Positions 33,350-41,784 of a DNA stretch of 64,000 nucleotides are shown piece by piece. The position numbers and the translations under genes were made by a program. Origin of the DNA: DATARH01 sp963712835 (GTDB lineage Bacteria > Pseudomonadota > Alphaproteobacteria > ATCC43930 > CGMCC-115725); assembly GCA_963712835.1 (NCBI GenBank), contig CAVQJJ010000005.1, positions 496,001 to 560,000 on the forward strand, in the 5' to 3' direction. The notes under the pieces are model-generated. The model was not told where the DNA came from. It made no database searches and saw only the letters and a program-made list of their open reading frames with translations. The first letter of the stretch is position 1, and the number at the start of each line of letters is the position of its first letter.

Positions 33350-34477
33350 TCAAACGGGCGCGGGTTGCGACCGATCGAGCAGGAACAGCCGGCGCCAATC
33401 GGCCACCCGGCCGAACTCGATGAAGCGGTAGCTCAGCGCCGCCACCGCCAGCAGTGCCGCCGCGAACAGCAGCAGCGACAGAGCGAAAGCCGGCGCCGGC
33501 AACGCGGCGCGGCCCGGCATCATCAGTTCGAGCAACGGCTCGTGCCAGATGTAGACGCTGTAGCACATCATCCCGAGCACCTGCAGCGGACGCCAACACA
33601 GCGCCGCGGCGAACCGTGTCTCCGCCGCCAGCGCGGCGCGGACGACCAGAAATAAGCCGGCGTCGAGCACGTCGTTGAGCGCCGCCCGAGCGATCGGCGG
33701 CAGCCCGCCGCGCAACACCTGATCGAAGCCGATCCACGCGATCGCCACGAGCAACGCGCCGGCCACCAAGCAAAGGGCGGGGCGCCACGGCAACCGGCCT
33801 GAAACGTAAAGCCGCGCCAGCATCATGCCGATCACGAATTCGTCGATCCGGCACAACAGCATGTCGCTGTTGAAGGTCGCGCCTTGCAGCGCCGGAAACC
33901 GCAGGATACCGAACACGCGGAACGCCAGCGACATTACCAGCGCTCCGGCAAGCACACGCGCGAGGCCAAAGCGCTGCGCGGCCGCGATAAGTGACGGGAA
34001 CAGCGCACTGAACGCGATTTCGACGCCGATCGACCATAACGCCGGATTGAACGGTGGGGCGAATTCCTGTGCGTTAACGGTAAAACCCAGGCTCGCGACC
34101 CATGCCAACTCGCCGACATTGCCGTGGCCCTGCCATACCGCCAACAGCCATTCGCTTACCACGGCTACGTAGAACAGCGGCATCAACCGTAGAAATCGGT
34201 GCTGATAAAACGCCGCCCGGTCGGCCGGTGAAATCATCCGGCGCTCGCCCGCGGCATAGGGCAGGAACAGCACCAAGCCCGACAGGATGAAGAACAGGTT
34301 GACCCCGGTCCAACCGTTGGTCACCAGCGGCGACAGCCAGACCGGCACCACAGGGGCCGGCCACATGCCGCAGATCACATGGAAATAGATGACCGACAGG
34401 ATCGCCGCGCCGCGCAGGCCATTGATCAACTCCAGCCGCAACGGCGCCCGCACCGGGTTGGAAGGGTACTCGCCCAT
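33350..34477 (-). CDS. Acyltransferase family 3 membrane protein
   Basis: 375-residue integral membrane O-acyltransferase (OafA/YrhL type) with about ten hydrophobic helices. Early motifs are ELINGLRGAAILSVIYFHV, where the arginine and histidine are part of the active site, and FILSGLVLF. The family adds acetyl or other acyl groups to cell-surface sugars or exported polymers. The upstream frame to 34730 is not coding. No polysaccharide genes are adjacent, so the target is unknown. Confidence 0.88.
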   Translation of the reverse strand: MGEYPSNPVRAPLRLELINGLRGAAILSVIYFHVICGMWPAPVVPVWLSPLVTNGWTGVNLFFILSGLVLFLPYAAGERRMISPADRAAFYQHRFLRLMPLFYVAVVSEWLLAVWQGHGNVGELAWVASLGFTVNAQEFAPPFNPALWSIGVEIAFSALFPSLIAAAQRFGLARVLAGALVMSLAFRVFGILRFPALQGATFNSDMLLCRIDEFVIGMMLARLYVSGRLPWRPALCLVAGALLVAIAWIGFDQVLRGGLPPIARAALNDVLDAGLFLVVRAALAAETRFAAALCWRPLQVLGMMCYSVYIWHEPLLELMMPGRAALPAPAFALSLLLFAAALLAVAALSYRFIEFGRVADWRRLFLLDRSQPAPV

Positions 34478-34540
34478 GCTGCCGATCCTGCCGGATCAGC
34501 CCCAACAAATGATTAATGCGGCGGGCTCGGTCAGATCCGC

Positions 34541-34897
34541 TCAGTGCGCCGGGGTCAGGACCTCGGTGCCGGCCCCGGATTCGTCGGCGATCGTCCAGAC
34601 GCCCTTCAGCACGCCGTCCGGCTGCAGCTCGTAGACGACGAGGCCAACCGTCTTGCCCATGGCGTAGGCGGCCGCGAAACTCTTGCCGGCGAGCATGCAG
34701 AACCCGTCCGAGGTCGACCCGGTCTCCCAATGGATGCGGCAGGTCGTGTTGCTGCTGCGCGTGATGACCGCGGTCCCGTCATAAGACGAGCCGTCAAAAT
34801 TCGTGCCGTGAACGTCGTATTTCCCGCCGACGGTCTGTGCCGAGGCCGACATCGCAAAGGACGCCGTCAGCAGCGCCGCGCCGATCAAGATACGCAT
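34541..34897 (-). CDS. Exported protein, so-called fibronectin-binding type
   Basis: 118 residues with a signal peptide (MRILIGAALLTASFA, cleavage near ASAQ). The mature part shows repeated beta-strands (GKYDVHGTNFDGSSYDGTA, TCRIHWETGSTSDGFCML, GVLKGVWTIADESGAGTEVL) with two cysteines likely disulfide-bonded. In alphaproteobacteria this pattern is often labelled fibronectin-binding protein; the binding claim is historical and not shown here. The ATG at 34897 is used because it opens the signal peptide. Located directly downstream of the tRNA-Leu gene on the same strand. Confidence 0.75.
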   Translation of the reverse strand: MRILIGAALLTASFAMSASAQTVGGKYDVHGTNFDGSSYDGTAVITRSSNTTCRIHWETGSTSDGFCMLAGKSFAAAYAMGKTVGLVVYELQPDGVLKGVWTIADESGAGTEVLTPAH

Positions 34898-34951
34898 GAA
34901 CGCTCTCCCCCATCGACCTGGTAGGCACGTCGAAGATTGCGAAAATGGGAA

Positions 34952-35038
34952 TGGTGCGGTCGAGAAGACTCGAACTTCCACGGAGTTTCCCCCACAGCGA
35001 CCTCAACGCTGCGCGTCTACCAATTCCGCCACGACCGC
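34952..35038 (-). tRNA. tRNA-Leu (anticodon GAG)
   Basis: On the minus strand the acceptor arm GCGGTCG pairs with CGACCGC, followed by A and an encoded CCA (34952-34954). The D-arm contains GGTAGACGC, the anticodon stem CAGCG/CGCTG surrounds TTGAGGT, giving anticodon GAG (reads CUU/CUC). The long variable arm is typical of leucine tRNAs and the T-arm has GTTCGAGTC. Confidence 0.96.
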
Positions 35039-35109
35039 ACGTCGTGAATGGCGCGCGTGCTTAGCAAACGCGCGGTACCATATCAAGCGAGATGGACCGA
35101 GAGATAGGC

Positions 35110-35763
35110 ATGACCGTGAGCGAAATCGAGTGGCGCGTAAGGGGTGGCCTCACCCCCTACGACGAGGCGGTCGCGGCGATGGAGGCGCGCGTGGCGGCGA
35201 TCCACGCCCGGACGGCGACCGAGCTGGTCTGGCTCGTCGAACATCCGCCGCTTTACACCGCCGGCACCAGCGCGGTCGACGCCGACCTGCTGGAGCCGGG
35301 CCGGCTGCCGGTGTTCAAGACCGGGCGCGGCGGACAGTACACCTATCACGGGCCGGGCCAGCGCGTGGCCTATGTGATGCTCGACCTGACGAAGCGCGGG
35401 CGCGATGTCGGCTGCCACGTGTGGCGGCTCGAGGAATGGATGATCCGGGTGTGCGCGCGCTTCGGCGTCACGGCGGAGCGGCGCGCAGGCCGCGTCGGGG
35501 TCTGGGTCGCGCGCGGAAGCCGGGAAGACAAGATCGGCGCCATCGGTGTGCGCGTGCGCCATTGGGTGACCTATCACGGCCTCGCGCTCAATGTGGACCC
35601 GGATCTGGCCAGCTATGCCGGCATCGTGCCGTGCGGCATCTCGGGCCACGGCGTGACCTCGCTCGCCGCGCTCGGCGTCATCGCGACCATGGAAGATATC
35701 GACGGCGCATTGCGCGATACGTTCGACGACGTGTTCCAGAGCGCACCGGTGTGCCGAACCTGA
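35110..35763 (+). CDS. lipB: Octanoyltransferase LipB
   Basis: Transfers octanoate from acyl carrier protein to lipoyl domains, the first step of endogenous lipoylation. 217 residues with the family motif RGGQYTYHGPGQRVAY, Lys in DKIGAIGVRV and the catalytic cysteine in GIVPCGISGHGV. The ATG at 35110 follows GAGAG; an in-frame ATG at 35092 would add six residues. It stands alone downstream of a divergent tRNA-Leu; lipA is not in the window. Confidence 0.95.
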   Translation: MTVSEIEWRVRGGLTPYDEAVAAMEARVAAIHARTATELVWLVEHPPLYTAGTSAVDADLLEPGRLPVFKTGRGGQYTYHGPGQRVAYVMLDLTKRGRDVGCHVWRLEEWMIRVCARFGVTAERRAGRVGVWVARGSREDKIGAIGVRVRHWVTYHGLALNVDPDLASYAGIVPCGISGHGVTSLAALGVIATMEDIDGALRDTFDDVFQSAPVCRT

Positions 35764-35876
35764 CGCGGGACAGTGCCTTGCCGTGATGAGGGCCTCGCCG
35801 TGGCCGCCGCCGCCAAATAAGGTAATAAGCCGCAACTAATTATCCGGCGCGTGGGGTCGCAGAGCAAGGAGGGGGG

Positions 35877-36536
35877 ATGAACGGCGCACTTGCGGGATTG
35901 GCCATTCTGGTAATCGGCGACAGCCACATCGCCGGGGTGGGCCAATTCAACAATCTGCTGCATGAGGGTTTGGTCGGCCAAGGCGCAGTGGTTAACACAT
36001 TTGGTCTTTGCAGTTCGCTGCCCGACGACTGGCTCGGCCCGAGCGAGAGCCCCTGCGGCCGGGGAGAACGGCACGAGGACGGCCCGGCGCAACTGAGCAA
36101 AAGCGGTGTGGCGCAGGGGTGGCTGCTGCCGGCACTGATTGCTCGCTACAAGCCGAACCTCGTGGTGATCGAAATGGGCGACACGCTTGCCGGATACGGC
36201 ACCGCGGGCGAATTGCCGAAGCCCTTCATTGCCAAGCAGGTCGGCGATTTGTTGCAGCCGATCAAGGCGGATAAGCTCAGCTGCGTATGGATTGGTCCGC
36301 CGTGGGGCGCCGAAGGCGGCGCCTATAAAAAAACGTTCGCGCGGGTCAAGGATCTGTCCGATTACCTGTCGCAAATTGTCGCGCCTTGTCATTATGTGAA
36401 TTCGCTAATGGCGTCGCATCCTGGCGAATGGCCGACAATCGACGGTGTTCACTTGACGGCAAGCGGCACACGCCTTTGGGATAATTACATTCTCCATTCC
36501 ATCGACGAAATCGCCCCGACGCTGCCGCAGCATTAG
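35877..36536 (+). CDS. SGNH/GDSL-type hydrolase
   Basis: 219-residue protein with the SGNH fold. Block I is ILVIGDSHIAG with Ser as nucleophile; block V is TIDGVHLTASGTRLW with Asp and His three apart. The Gly and Asn of the intermediate blocks are less certain: LCSSLPDDW and VVIEMGDT occupy the expected positions, so the oxyanion Asn seems replaced. No signal peptide is visible, though the first 15 residues are hydrophobic. A perfect AAGGAGG precedes the ATG. It may be an esterase or a polysaccharide-modifying enzyme. Confidence 0.75.
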   Translation: MNGALAGLAILVIGDSHIAGVGQFNNLLHEGLVGQGAVVNTFGLCSSLPDDWLGPSESPCGRGERHEDGPAQLSKSGVAQGWLLPALIARYKPNLVVIEMGDTLAGYGTAGELPKPFIAKQVGDLLQPIKADKLSCVWIGPPWGAEGGAYKKTFARVKDLSDYLSQIVAPCHYVNSLMASHPGEWPTIDGVHLTASGTRLWDNYILHSIDEIAPTLPQH

Positions 36537-36597
36537 CGCGTCCTGCCGTCGAGAGGGCTTTGCACGGCCGGCGCCGATGACCCATATCTAGCGCTCG

Positions 36598-37941
36598 ATG
36601 ACCAGCCTTTTTGCAAATCAGGCGCCGCACCCGCTCGCCGACCGGCTGCGGCCGCAAAAGCTTGGCGATATTGTCGGCCAAGATCATCTGCTGGGGCCGG
36701 AGGGGCCGATCGGCCGCATGGTCGGCTCCAAGCGGCTGGCGTCGATGATCCTTTGGGGACCGCCGGGTTGCGGCAAGACGACGATCGCCCGGCTTCTGGC
36801 CGAAGGCACCGACCTTGCTTTTGAGCCGCTCTCCGCGGTGTTCTCCGGGGTCGCCGATCTGCGCAAGATCTTCGACGCCGCGAAAAAGCGCCGCGAGATG
36901 GGCCAAGGCACGCTGCTCTTCGTCGACGAAATCCATCGCTTCAACCGCGCGCAGCAGGACGCATTCCTGCCCTATGTCGAGGACGGCACGGTGATCCTCG
37001 TCGGCGCGACAACCGAAAACCCGTCCTTTGAATTGAACGGCGCCTTGCTGTCACGCGCCCAGGTCTTTGTGCTGCGTCGACTCGGCGACACCGAGCTGGA
37101 AACCCTCGTCGAGCGCGCCGAAGCCAATCTCGGCAAGAGGCTGCCGCTCACCGACGACGGAAGCGCCGCGCTGCGGGCGATGGCCGACGGCGACGGCAGG
37201 TTCCTCCTGAACCTCATCGAGGAAATCGCCCGGCTGCCGCCGGACGAAAAGCTTGGCGCGGCCGAACTGGCAGAGCTTGTTCAGCGCCGGGCGCCGCTCT
37301 ACGACAAGGCGCAGGAGGGCCACTACAACCTCATCAGCGCGTTGCACAAATCGCTGCGCGGCTCGGACACCGACGCGGCGCTCTATTGGCTGGCGCGCAT
37401 GCTGGCCGGCGGCGAAGACCCGATCTACGTGCTGCGCCGGCTGACCCGCGCCGCGGTCGAGGATATCGGCCTTGCCGACCCGCAGGCTTTGGTGCAAGCG
37501 CTCTCGGCGTGGGACGCGTATGACCGGCTGGGCTCGCCGGAGGGCGAACTGGCCGTCGCGCAGCTGGTGATCTATCTCGCGACCGCCCCAAAATCCAACG
37601 CCGCCTACACCGCGTTCGGCCAGGCACAGGGCATGGCGCGCGAGACCGGGTCGCTGATGCCGCCGAAGCACATCCTTAACGCGCCGACACGGCTGATGCG
37701 CGACCTCGGCTACGGCCAAGGTTATGTGTACGACCACGGCACAGAGGAAGCCTTTTCCGGACAGAACTATTTCCCGGACGGCGTCGCGCGTCGCGCGTTC
37801 TACCGCCCGACCGAGCGCGGCTTCGAACGCGAGGTCAAGAAGCGCCTCGAATACTGGGATCGGCTGCGCCGGCGCGCCGCGGAGGCGATGCCCTTCGAGG
37901 CTCCCACCGGGCCGTCGCGCGGCGGCCGCACCTCAGGGTGA
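36598..37941 (+). CDS. rarA: Replication-associated recombination protein A
   Basis: 447-residue AAA+ ATPase (RarA/MgsA, homologous to yeast Mgs1 and human WRNIP1) that acts at stalled replication forks. The Walker A motif is GPPGCGKTTI at about 54-63, Walker B is LLFVDEIHR and sensor 1 is GATTENPSFELN. The C-terminal tetramerisation domain begins with DKAQEGHYNLISALHKSLRG and contains the KSNAAYTAF segment. It is followed by the pseudouridine synthase gene after a repeat-bearing gap. Confidence 0.96.
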   Translation: MTSLFANQAPHPLADRLRPQKLGDIVGQDHLLGPEGPIGRMVGSKRLASMILWGPPGCGKTTIARLLAEGTDLAFEPLSAVFSGVADLRKIFDAAKKRREMGQGTLLFVDEIHRFNRAQQDAFLPYVEDGTVILVGATTENPSFELNGALLSRAQVFVLRRLGDTELETLVERAEANLGKRLPLTDDGSAALRAMADGDGRFLLNLIEEIARLPPDEKLGAAELAELVQRRAPLYDKAQEGHYNLISALHKSLRGSDTDAALYWLARMLAGGEDPIYVLRRLTRAAVEDIGLADPQALVQALSAWDAYDRLGSPEGELAVAQLVIYLATAPKSNAAYTAFGQAQGMARETGSLMPPKHILNAPTRLMRDLGYGQGYVYDHGTEEAFSGQNYFPDGVARRAFYRPTERGFEREVKKRLEYWDRLRRRAAEAMPFEAPTGPSRGGRTSG

Positions 37942-38028
37942 GGCCCAGTCGCTGGATGGCATTGAGAAAAAGCCTCATCCTGAGAGGCTGACTTGAAATG
38001 GATTCAACGTTTCCCATGAGCTGGATTC

Positions 38029-38165
38029 TTCGTCTTTCCCGCGCAAGCGGGAACCCAGGGGCGAGCGACGAGGCAGAGGTTCAAGTTCCAGCCTCGGCCG
38101 AGGCTAAGCCATCGACCCGCCGGTACGCTCGCCCTGGGGCCCCCGCTTTCGCGGGGGAGACGATA
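38029..38165. repeat. Dispersed palindromic element (type A, long form)
   Basis: 137 bases with outer arms TTCGTCTTTCCCGCGCAAGC and the matching GCTTTCGCGGGGGAGACGAT. The centre contains its own GCCTCGGCCGAGGC palindrome. Same family as the elements at 4050 and 5091, but with a longer centre. It lies between rarA and rluC. Confidence 0.8.
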
Positions 38166-38219
38166 ATTGTTTGAGGTGCTCCACGGAGTGGAGCGTCGAA
38201 GGATGCACTGACGGAACCC

Positions 38220-39200
38220 ATGCCTGAAACTGTGACAGTCACCGACCAGGATGGCGAAAGCCGGCTCGACCGCTGGTTCCGGCGGCATTACCCGGCTCTC
38301 GGCCACGGCGGTCTCGAAAAGCTGCTGCGCACCGGACAGGTGCGGGTCGACGGCAGACGCGCGAAGTCGGGCGACCGGGTGTCGCCCGGCATGGCGATCC
38401 GTGTGCCGCCGCTCGGGACACCTTCGGCCGAGACCTCCTCCGCGGCGCCTCCTCGAGCCCGGCCGCAAGACGAGGCGCTGCTGCGCGATCTCGTAATCCA
38501 CCGCGACGAGCATGCGATCGTCCTCAACAAGCCGGCCGGGCTCGCGGTGCAGGGCGGCAGCAACACGACGCGGCATGTCGACGGCATGCTCGACGGGCTG
38601 CGCTTCGACAATGAGGAGCGGCCGCGCCTGGTGCACCGGCTCGACAAGGACACGAGCGGCGTGCTGCTGATCGCCCGCACCGCGGCGGCTGCGGCGTTCT
38701 TCACCCGCGCGTTTCGCGACAAGACGACACGCAAGACCTATTGGGCCATCGTCGCCGGGCTGCCGAAGCTGCGCCAGGGAAAGATCGACCTCTCCCTTAC
38801 CAAGGGAGCGCTCAAGGGCCGTGAGCGCGTGCAGGCTGACGAAGACGGCAAGGACGCCGTCACTTACTACACCGTCATCGACAGCGCGGGAGATCGCGCG
38901 AGCTGGCTGGCGTTGCTGCCGCTGACCGGGCGCACGCACCAGCTGCGCGCGCATTGCGCGGCGATCGGCGCCCCCATCCTCGGCGACGGCAAATATGGCG
39001 GTGCGGCGGCGCACGCGCTGGGCGGCGCCGCGGCGCATCGGCTGCATCTGCACGCGAGATCGCTGGAAATCCCGCACCCCGCCGGGTTCACGCTGAAGGT
39101 CACCGCGCCCTTGCCGCCGCATATGAAACGGATGTGGGAGTTCCTCGGCTTTGCCGGGGACGCTCCCGACCCCTTTCGCGATCTGCATCTTGCATCATGA
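38220..39200 (+). CDS. rluC: RluA/RluC family rRNA pseudouridine synthase
   Basis: 326 residues. An N-terminal S4 RNA-binding domain (LDRWFRRHYPALGHGGLEKLL, about 15-60) precedes the pseudouridine synthase domain with the catalytic aspartate in VHRLDKDTSGVLLIAR, then TGRTHQLRAH and HARSLEIPHP. Most like RluC, which modifies 23S rRNA at several sites; RluD is the other option. Its stop overlaps the ATP12 start, so both are translationally coupled, an arrangement often seen in alphaproteobacteria. Confidence 0.9.
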   Translation: MPETVTVTDQDGESRLDRWFRRHYPALGHGGLEKLLRTGQVRVDGRRAKSGDRVSPGMAIRVPPLGTPSAETSSAAPPRARPQDEALLRDLVIHRDEHAIVLNKPAGLAVQGGSNTTRHVDGMLDGLRFDNEERPRLVHRLDKDTSGVLLIARTAAAAAFFTRAFRDKTTRKTYWAIVAGLPKLRQGKIDLSLTKGALKGRERVQADEDGKDAVTYYTVIDSAGDRASWLALLPLTGRTHQLRAHCAAIGAPILGDGKYGGAAAHALGGAAAHRLHLHARSLEIPHPAGFTLKVTAPLPPHMKRMWEFLGFAGDAPDPFRDLHLAS

Positions 39201-39892
39201 AGCGCGTCTACAAATCGGTCGCGATCCGCGCGGTTGACGGTGGCTGGGGCGTGACGCTCGACGGGCGGCCGTTGCGCACACCGGCGAAGCGCGATTTGTC
39301 CATGCCGAGTGAAGCGCTCGCCGCGGCGATCGCCGCGGAATGGGAGGCGCAGGCGCCCGACATCCGCCCGGAGACGATGCCCCTCACCCGCCTTGCCGCG
39401 ACCGCGATCGACCGCACCGCCGCGGAGCGCGGCAAGGTCGTCGCCGAGGTCGCGGGCTACGCCGGTACCGATCTCCTTTGCTATCGCGCCGAGCATCCAC
39501 CCGCGCTGGTCACGCGGCAGGAGGCAGCATGGCAGCCGCTGCTCGACTGGGCCGCCTCGCGCTACGACGCCGGGCTCGCGGTGACCGCCGGCATCGTGCC
39601 CAAGGCGCAATCGCCGGCTGCTCTCAAGGCTTATGCCGGGGCGGTCGCGGCGCTCGACGATTTCCGGCTGACCGCGCTGCACGCCGCGACGGGCGCCTGC
39701 GGCTCGCTGGTCATCGCGCTGGCGCTTTACGAAAGGCGGCTCGATGCGGAGGCGGCGTTCGCCGCTTCGCAGCTCGACGAGACGTTCCAGATCGAGCGCT
39801 GGGGTGAGGACGCGGAGGCGACAAAGCGCCGCGCCGCCCTTGCGGCGGACATCGAGGCGGCGGCAAGGTTCCTTGCGTTGCTTGACGGATAG
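39197..39892 (+). CDS. ATP12-family F1-ATPase assembly chaperone
   Basis: 231-residue chaperone that binds the alpha subunit of F1-ATPase during assembly, found in alphaproteobacteria and mitochondria. The motifs are YKSVAIRAVDGGWGVTLDGR, LRTPAKRDL, AAEWEAQ, MPLTRLAATAIDR and SLVIALAL. The ATG overlaps the rluC stop (ATGA). Together with that neighbour it is the strongest taxonomic marker in the window. A later stretch, FAASQLDETFQIERWGEDAEA, is also diagnostic. Confidence 0.93.
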   Translation: MKRVYKSVAIRAVDGGWGVTLDGRPLRTPAKRDLSMPSEALAAAIAAEWEAQAPDIRPETMPLTRLAATAIDRTAAERGKVVAEVAGYAGTDLLCYRAEHPPALVTRQEAAWQPLLDWAASRYDAGLAVTAGIVPKAQSPAALKAYAGAVAALDDFRLTALHAATGACGSLVIALALYERRLDAEAAFAASQLDETFQIERWGEDAEATKRRAALAADIEAAARFLALLDG

Positions 39893-39897
39893 CCCGC

Positions 39898-40650
39898 TTG
39901 AGACTCGCCGCGCTGGCCCTGGCCGTTCCGCTCGCGCTTGCCCAGTTCGCGGCCCCTGCGCCGGCGCAGAACCTGGTGGCCAATCCCGCTCTGCTGCGCG
40001 ACCTGCCGCCGCCCGGGTGGCTCGCCGACCGCCGCGCGGATTGGATCGCGCGCCACCCGGTCTACCAATCGGCCTGTCAGACGCCGGACGTCGCCGGGGA
40101 AATCGAGTTCCTCAACCGCATCGTCGGACGCGACGAGAACCTGCTGGTCCTCGCCGGCAACCCGCCGCAGGGCAACTCGGCGCTGGCGCGCGAGGCGAAG
40201 CTGGCGAGCCAGGAAATGGACATGCTGCGCAACGACATCGCGGCAACCGACGGGCTGGTGGCGCAACTTCAGGGGTTGCCGCCCTGCTCGCCGGCGACCG
40301 AGTCGACTACGGCCGCGGCGCCGCCCGCCGCCGCGCCGGAGACCAGCACCGCGAAGCCGCCACCGACCGCCCCAGCGGCAGCGAAGCCCACGCCGGATGC
40401 GGCGCAAACCGTGACCCTGCGCTTCGACGACCAGGTATTCGGGCTGACGCCGCTCAGCATCCGCGCGTTCAAGAAAGCCGTTGAGGCGATCCATCACGGC
40501 ACGAATGTCCGCCTGGCGATCGAAGGGTGCGACGCGAGTGCGGATTTCTCGAAAGATTTGCCCTGCGCGAAGCGCCTGGCGAGCGTCAAGCGGCTGCTCG
40601 CCGAGAAGGGCATAACCGACCCGAAGCGCGTTCTCGGCGACCATCCTTAG
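39898..40650 (+). CDS. Exported protein with OmpA-like C-terminal region
   Basis: 250 residues. A signal peptide (LAALALAVPLALAQFAAPAPAQ) precedes a helical domain (about 30-130), then a Pro/Ala-rich linker (about 135-165), then a domain with TVTLRFDDQVFGLTP, NVRLAIEGCDAS and RLASVKRLLAEKGI that recalls OmpA-like peptidoglycan-binding domains in degenerate form. Two cysteines in the tail may form a disulfide. The start is TTG at 39898, five bases after the ATP12 stop. It is probably periplasmic and possibly wall-associated; the exact role is unknown. Confidence 0.7.
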   Translation: MRLAALALAVPLALAQFAAPAPAQNLVANPALLRDLPPPGWLADRRADWIARHPVYQSACQTPDVAGEIEFLNRIVGRDENLLVLAGNPPQGNSALAREAKLASQEMDMLRNDIAATDGLVAQLQGLPPCSPATESTTAAAPPAAAPETSTAKPPPTAPAAAKPTPDAAQTVTLRFDDQVFGLTPLSIRAFKKAVEAIHHGTNVRLAIEGCDASADFSKDLPCAKRLASVKRLLAEKGITDPKRVLGDHP

Positions 40651-40651
40651 T

Positions 40652-40677
40652 CCCGGCCCTTGGACGGGGGGGCCGGG
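40652..40677. terminator. Terminator-like hairpin between convergent genes
   Basis: CCCGGCCC and GGGCCGGG form a perfect 8-bp stem with a 10-base loop in the 29-base gap between the convergent OmpA-like and carboxymuconolactone decarboxylase-family genes. There is no T-run. Confidence 0.6.
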
Positions 40678-40679
40678 CC

Positions 40680-41066
40680 CTACTCGTGCGGCTCCTTAAA
40701 AACCTTCGAGGCGATCTGCATGCACTCGCGGATGATCGGCACGCCGATATAGCCCGAGAGATGCAGGAACACCTCGGTCAGCTCTTCCTCGGTCCAGCCC
40801 TGGCGCAGCGCCATCCTCAGATGCAACGCCAGCTCGGGCTCGCGCCCCATGCAGGTGTCGGAGACGACGCAGATCAGCGCTCGCGTCTTGATATCGAGCC
40901 CCGGCCGTGTCCACAGATTGCCGAACACATTCTCGACCGCGACATCGAGAAATTTCTGCATGACCGGGTCGGCATAGACGCCCTTCGACGCCGTCTCGAC
41001 CGCAGCATCGCCCATCAGCTTGCGCCGCATGCTCATGCCTTTTTCATAGAGCTCGCTCTTCGCCAT
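40680..41066 (-). CDS. Carboxymuconolactone decarboxylase family protein
   Basis: 128 residues, all-helical AhpD-like fold. The family includes 4-carboxymuconolactone decarboxylase (PcaC) and peroxidase-related proteins. Visible features are the N-terminal YEKGMSMRRKLMGD, VFGNLWTRPGLDIKTRALI and the downstream LRMALRQGWTEEELTEVFLHLSGYIG. The alkylhydroperoxidase CxxC pair is absent, so the decarboxylase-type branch is more likely. The start at 41066 is supported by CGGAGGA. No protocatechuate genes lie beside it. Confidence 0.85.
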   Translation of the reverse strand: MAKSELYEKGMSMRRKLMGDAAVETASKGVYADPVMQKFLDVAVENVFGNLWTRPGLDIKTRALICVVSDTCMGREPELALHLRMALRQGWTEEELTEVFLHLSGYIGVPIIRECMQIASKVFKEPHE

Positions 41067-41286
41067 TGCGTCCTCCGGTTTCGCTGCCGCGATCTTGCCC
41101 GGCTGGCGGCGGGCGAACAAGCACGAGCGGCGTGTTTCGCCCCCTGCGGCATAGCGGTCCGGTCGCGGCGATATTGCTTGGCCGGAGGGTTTGCGGACCC
41201 CATCTGGAAAAGTAGCGGGCCGCTCGCATCAGCCGGCGGCGACGATGGCTTCCGGGGGCGGCGCCCCGCAGCAAAGGAGGCAGTCC

Positions 41287-41721
41287 ATGTTTATTTCCGA
41301 CGTTCTGGGCGTCAAAGGCCGCAACGTCGTGCGGGTACACCCGACCGACAGCGTCGAGTTCGCGGTTCGCAAGCTGGCGGAGCATCGGATCGGCGCCGTG
41401 ATCGTGGAAGACCAGTGGATGAAGCCGATCGGCATCTTCTCGGAACGGGACTTCATCAGGGCGACCGCGCGCGAGGGATCGGAGGTGCTCCGCCATGAAG
41501 TCCGACACTTAATGACGACGCCGATCATGAGCTGCCGCTCGACCGAGCGCGTCGACGCCGCGCTGACGACGATGACTCACGCGCGCATCCGCCATCTGCC
41601 GGTGATCGACGGCGAGGAGCTCAAGGGCATCGTCAGCATCGGCGATCTGGTCAAACACCGCCTCGACGAGAAGGAGCTGGAAGCCAACGTGCTTCTCGAC
41701 CTTTCGCGCATGCACGCTTGA
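41287..41721 (+). CDS. Protein with tandem CBS domains
   Basis: 144 residues made of two CBS repeats and little else. The first ends with IGIFSERDFIRATA, the second with LKGIVSIGDLVKHRL; each has the typical HRIGAVIVED or ARIRHLPVID strand. Such stand-alone pairs bind adenine nucleotides and modulate partners. AAAGGAGG precedes the ATG. The partner is not evident from context; the next gene is propionyl-CoA carboxylase beta. Confidence 0.9.
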   Translation: MFISDVLGVKGRNVVRVHPTDSVEFAVRKLAEHRIGAVIVEDQWMKPIGIFSERDFIRATAREGSEVLRHEVRHLMTTPIMSCRSTERVDAALTTMTHARIRHLPVIDGEELKGIVSIGDLVKHRLDEKELEANVLLDLSRMHA

Positions 41722-41784
41722 ACCCGCAATCCGATAGCAAGCGCCCGACTCGCCATCCGTTCGGGTTGATGCTATCCCGCACGG